The notes under the pieces are model-generated. The model ran no database searches, was not told the origin of the DNA, and worked only from the letters and a program-made list of their open reading frames with translations. 64,000 nucleotides of DNA from Pseudomonadota bacterium. Lineage in GTDB: Bacteria > Pseudomonadota > Alphaproteobacteria > Rhodospirillales > Magnetospirillaceae. The DNA lies in NCBI GenBank assembly GCA_021848545.1, contig JAJZUL010000007.1, forward strand, positions 1 to 64,000. The letters are read 5' to 3'. Position numbers and translations under genes: made by a program. Numbering within the stretch: position 1 is the first letter of the stretch; each line of letters starts with the position of its first letter. Below are positions 63,842 through 64,000 of the stretch, in pieces.

Positions 63842-64000
63842 TCAGGCGCGACTCCTGGCATAGCTCAGCCATCCCGCCGCCTGTTTGCCGATGGCGTCGG
63901 TCAGTTCCACCGTGGCCGAGAAGGGGCCCGAGGAAATCAGGTGCAGGTCCCAGGAGAGCCGCAGCAGTAGCCGCAGGGATTCCAGGTGGTCCTGCAGATC
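63842..64000 (-). CDS. Avd-like DGR accessory protein, C-terminal part (runs off the window)
   Basis: The last 52 residues of a minus-strand gene whose start lies beyond 64000. It reads LLLRLSWDLHLISSGPFSAT, then a helix ending IGKQAAGWLSYARSRA, the form of the last helices of the Avd four-helix bundle, which binds the RT and template RNA and is needed for mutagenic homing. It lies about 190 bases upstream of the template repeat, the same order as the Bordetella phage DGR (avd-TR-RT). The identification rests on about 50 residues plus context. Confidence 0.78.
   Translation of the reverse strand, partial: DLQDHLESLRLLLRLSWDLHLISSGPFSATVELTDAIGKQAAGWLSYARSRA

Noticed and set aside
63522-63872. 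The 116-codon frame before the RT as an ordinary protein gene
   Set aside because: Before the AAC tract it is Arg/Ala/Pro-rich as in shadow frames and overlaps the Avd-like gene; only the last part is meaningful as template repeat. Its possible translation is listed as a finding, not as a gene.

Overview
The window is GC-rich chromosomal DNA from an alphaproteobacterium. The order rpsB-tsf-pyrH-frr-uppS-cdsA-dxr-rseP-bamA-ompH-lpxD-fabZ-lpxA-lpxI-lpxB, with LpxI in place of LpxH, is typical of that class. The chemotaxis and hybrid-kinase content together with molybdenum and nickel genes suggests a Rhodospirillales member of the Magnetospirillum type. The genus is an inference; there is no rRNA here to confirm it.

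Layout. (1) 1-6.1 kb: molybdenum-enzyme genes (a multi-cluster ferredoxin protein, mobA, moaA, mobB and a DUF2478-like protein), interrupted by a GDT1-type manganese exporter behind a yybP-ykoY-type Mn riboswitch. (2) 6.2-17.7 kb: a chemotaxis cluster (cheB, cheR, cheW, an MCP, a second cheW, cheA, a STAS protein), an unusual soluble coiled-coil protein with two degenerate MCP-tip motifs, a small PAS protein and a LuxR-type regulator. No cheY or cheD is seen. (3) 17.9-24.8 kb: two very large hybrid histidine kinases that converge and overlap at their stop codons. (4) 25-28.9 kb: beta-carbonic anhydrase, two thioredoxin-fold proteins, nikR and a NiCoT nickel transporter with a NikR-like operator between them. 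(5) 29-41.8 kb: a GH25-like lipoprotein, rimO, an unrecognised 387-aa protein, an S-adenosyl-L-methionine hydroxide adenosyltransferase, an MBL-fold protein, a PatZ-like acetyltransferase, a MaoC-phosphotransacetylase fusion with ackA, and a cNMP-domain protein. (6) 42-45 kb: pncC, pgpA (apparently with a CTG start), a sulfite-oxidase-like molybdoprotein, smpB and dapA. (7) 45.4-60.3 kb: the ribosome, isoprenoid and outer-membrane biogenesis operon. (8) 60.4-60.8 kb: gloA. (9) 60.9-64.0 kb: a mobile element at a tRNA-Met gene.

The most notable system is at the right edge. On the minus strand, reading leftwards from the window end, lie the C-terminus of an Avd-like four-helix protein, an adenine-rich template-repeat-like tract full of AAC codons, a reverse transcriptase with the IGNLSSQ and YVDD motifs of diversity-generating retroelements (DGRs), a small HTH/excisionase-like protein and a tyrosine integrase abutting tRNA-Met(CAT). 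Stop-start overlaps and tiny gaps link these genes into one transcription unit. This looks like a DGR carried by an integrative element. The variable target gene is not visible and probably lies beyond position 64000.

Intergenic regions hold several unrelated palindromic or repeated sequences: a 165-bp palindromic MITE-like element in two inverted copies whose apex shows compensatory change, a nested 149-bp palindrome, a perfect 21-bp hairpin, a 113-bp tandem duplication, paired 30-bp palindromes before rpsB, and an 18-bp perfect palindrome inside the end of lpxB.
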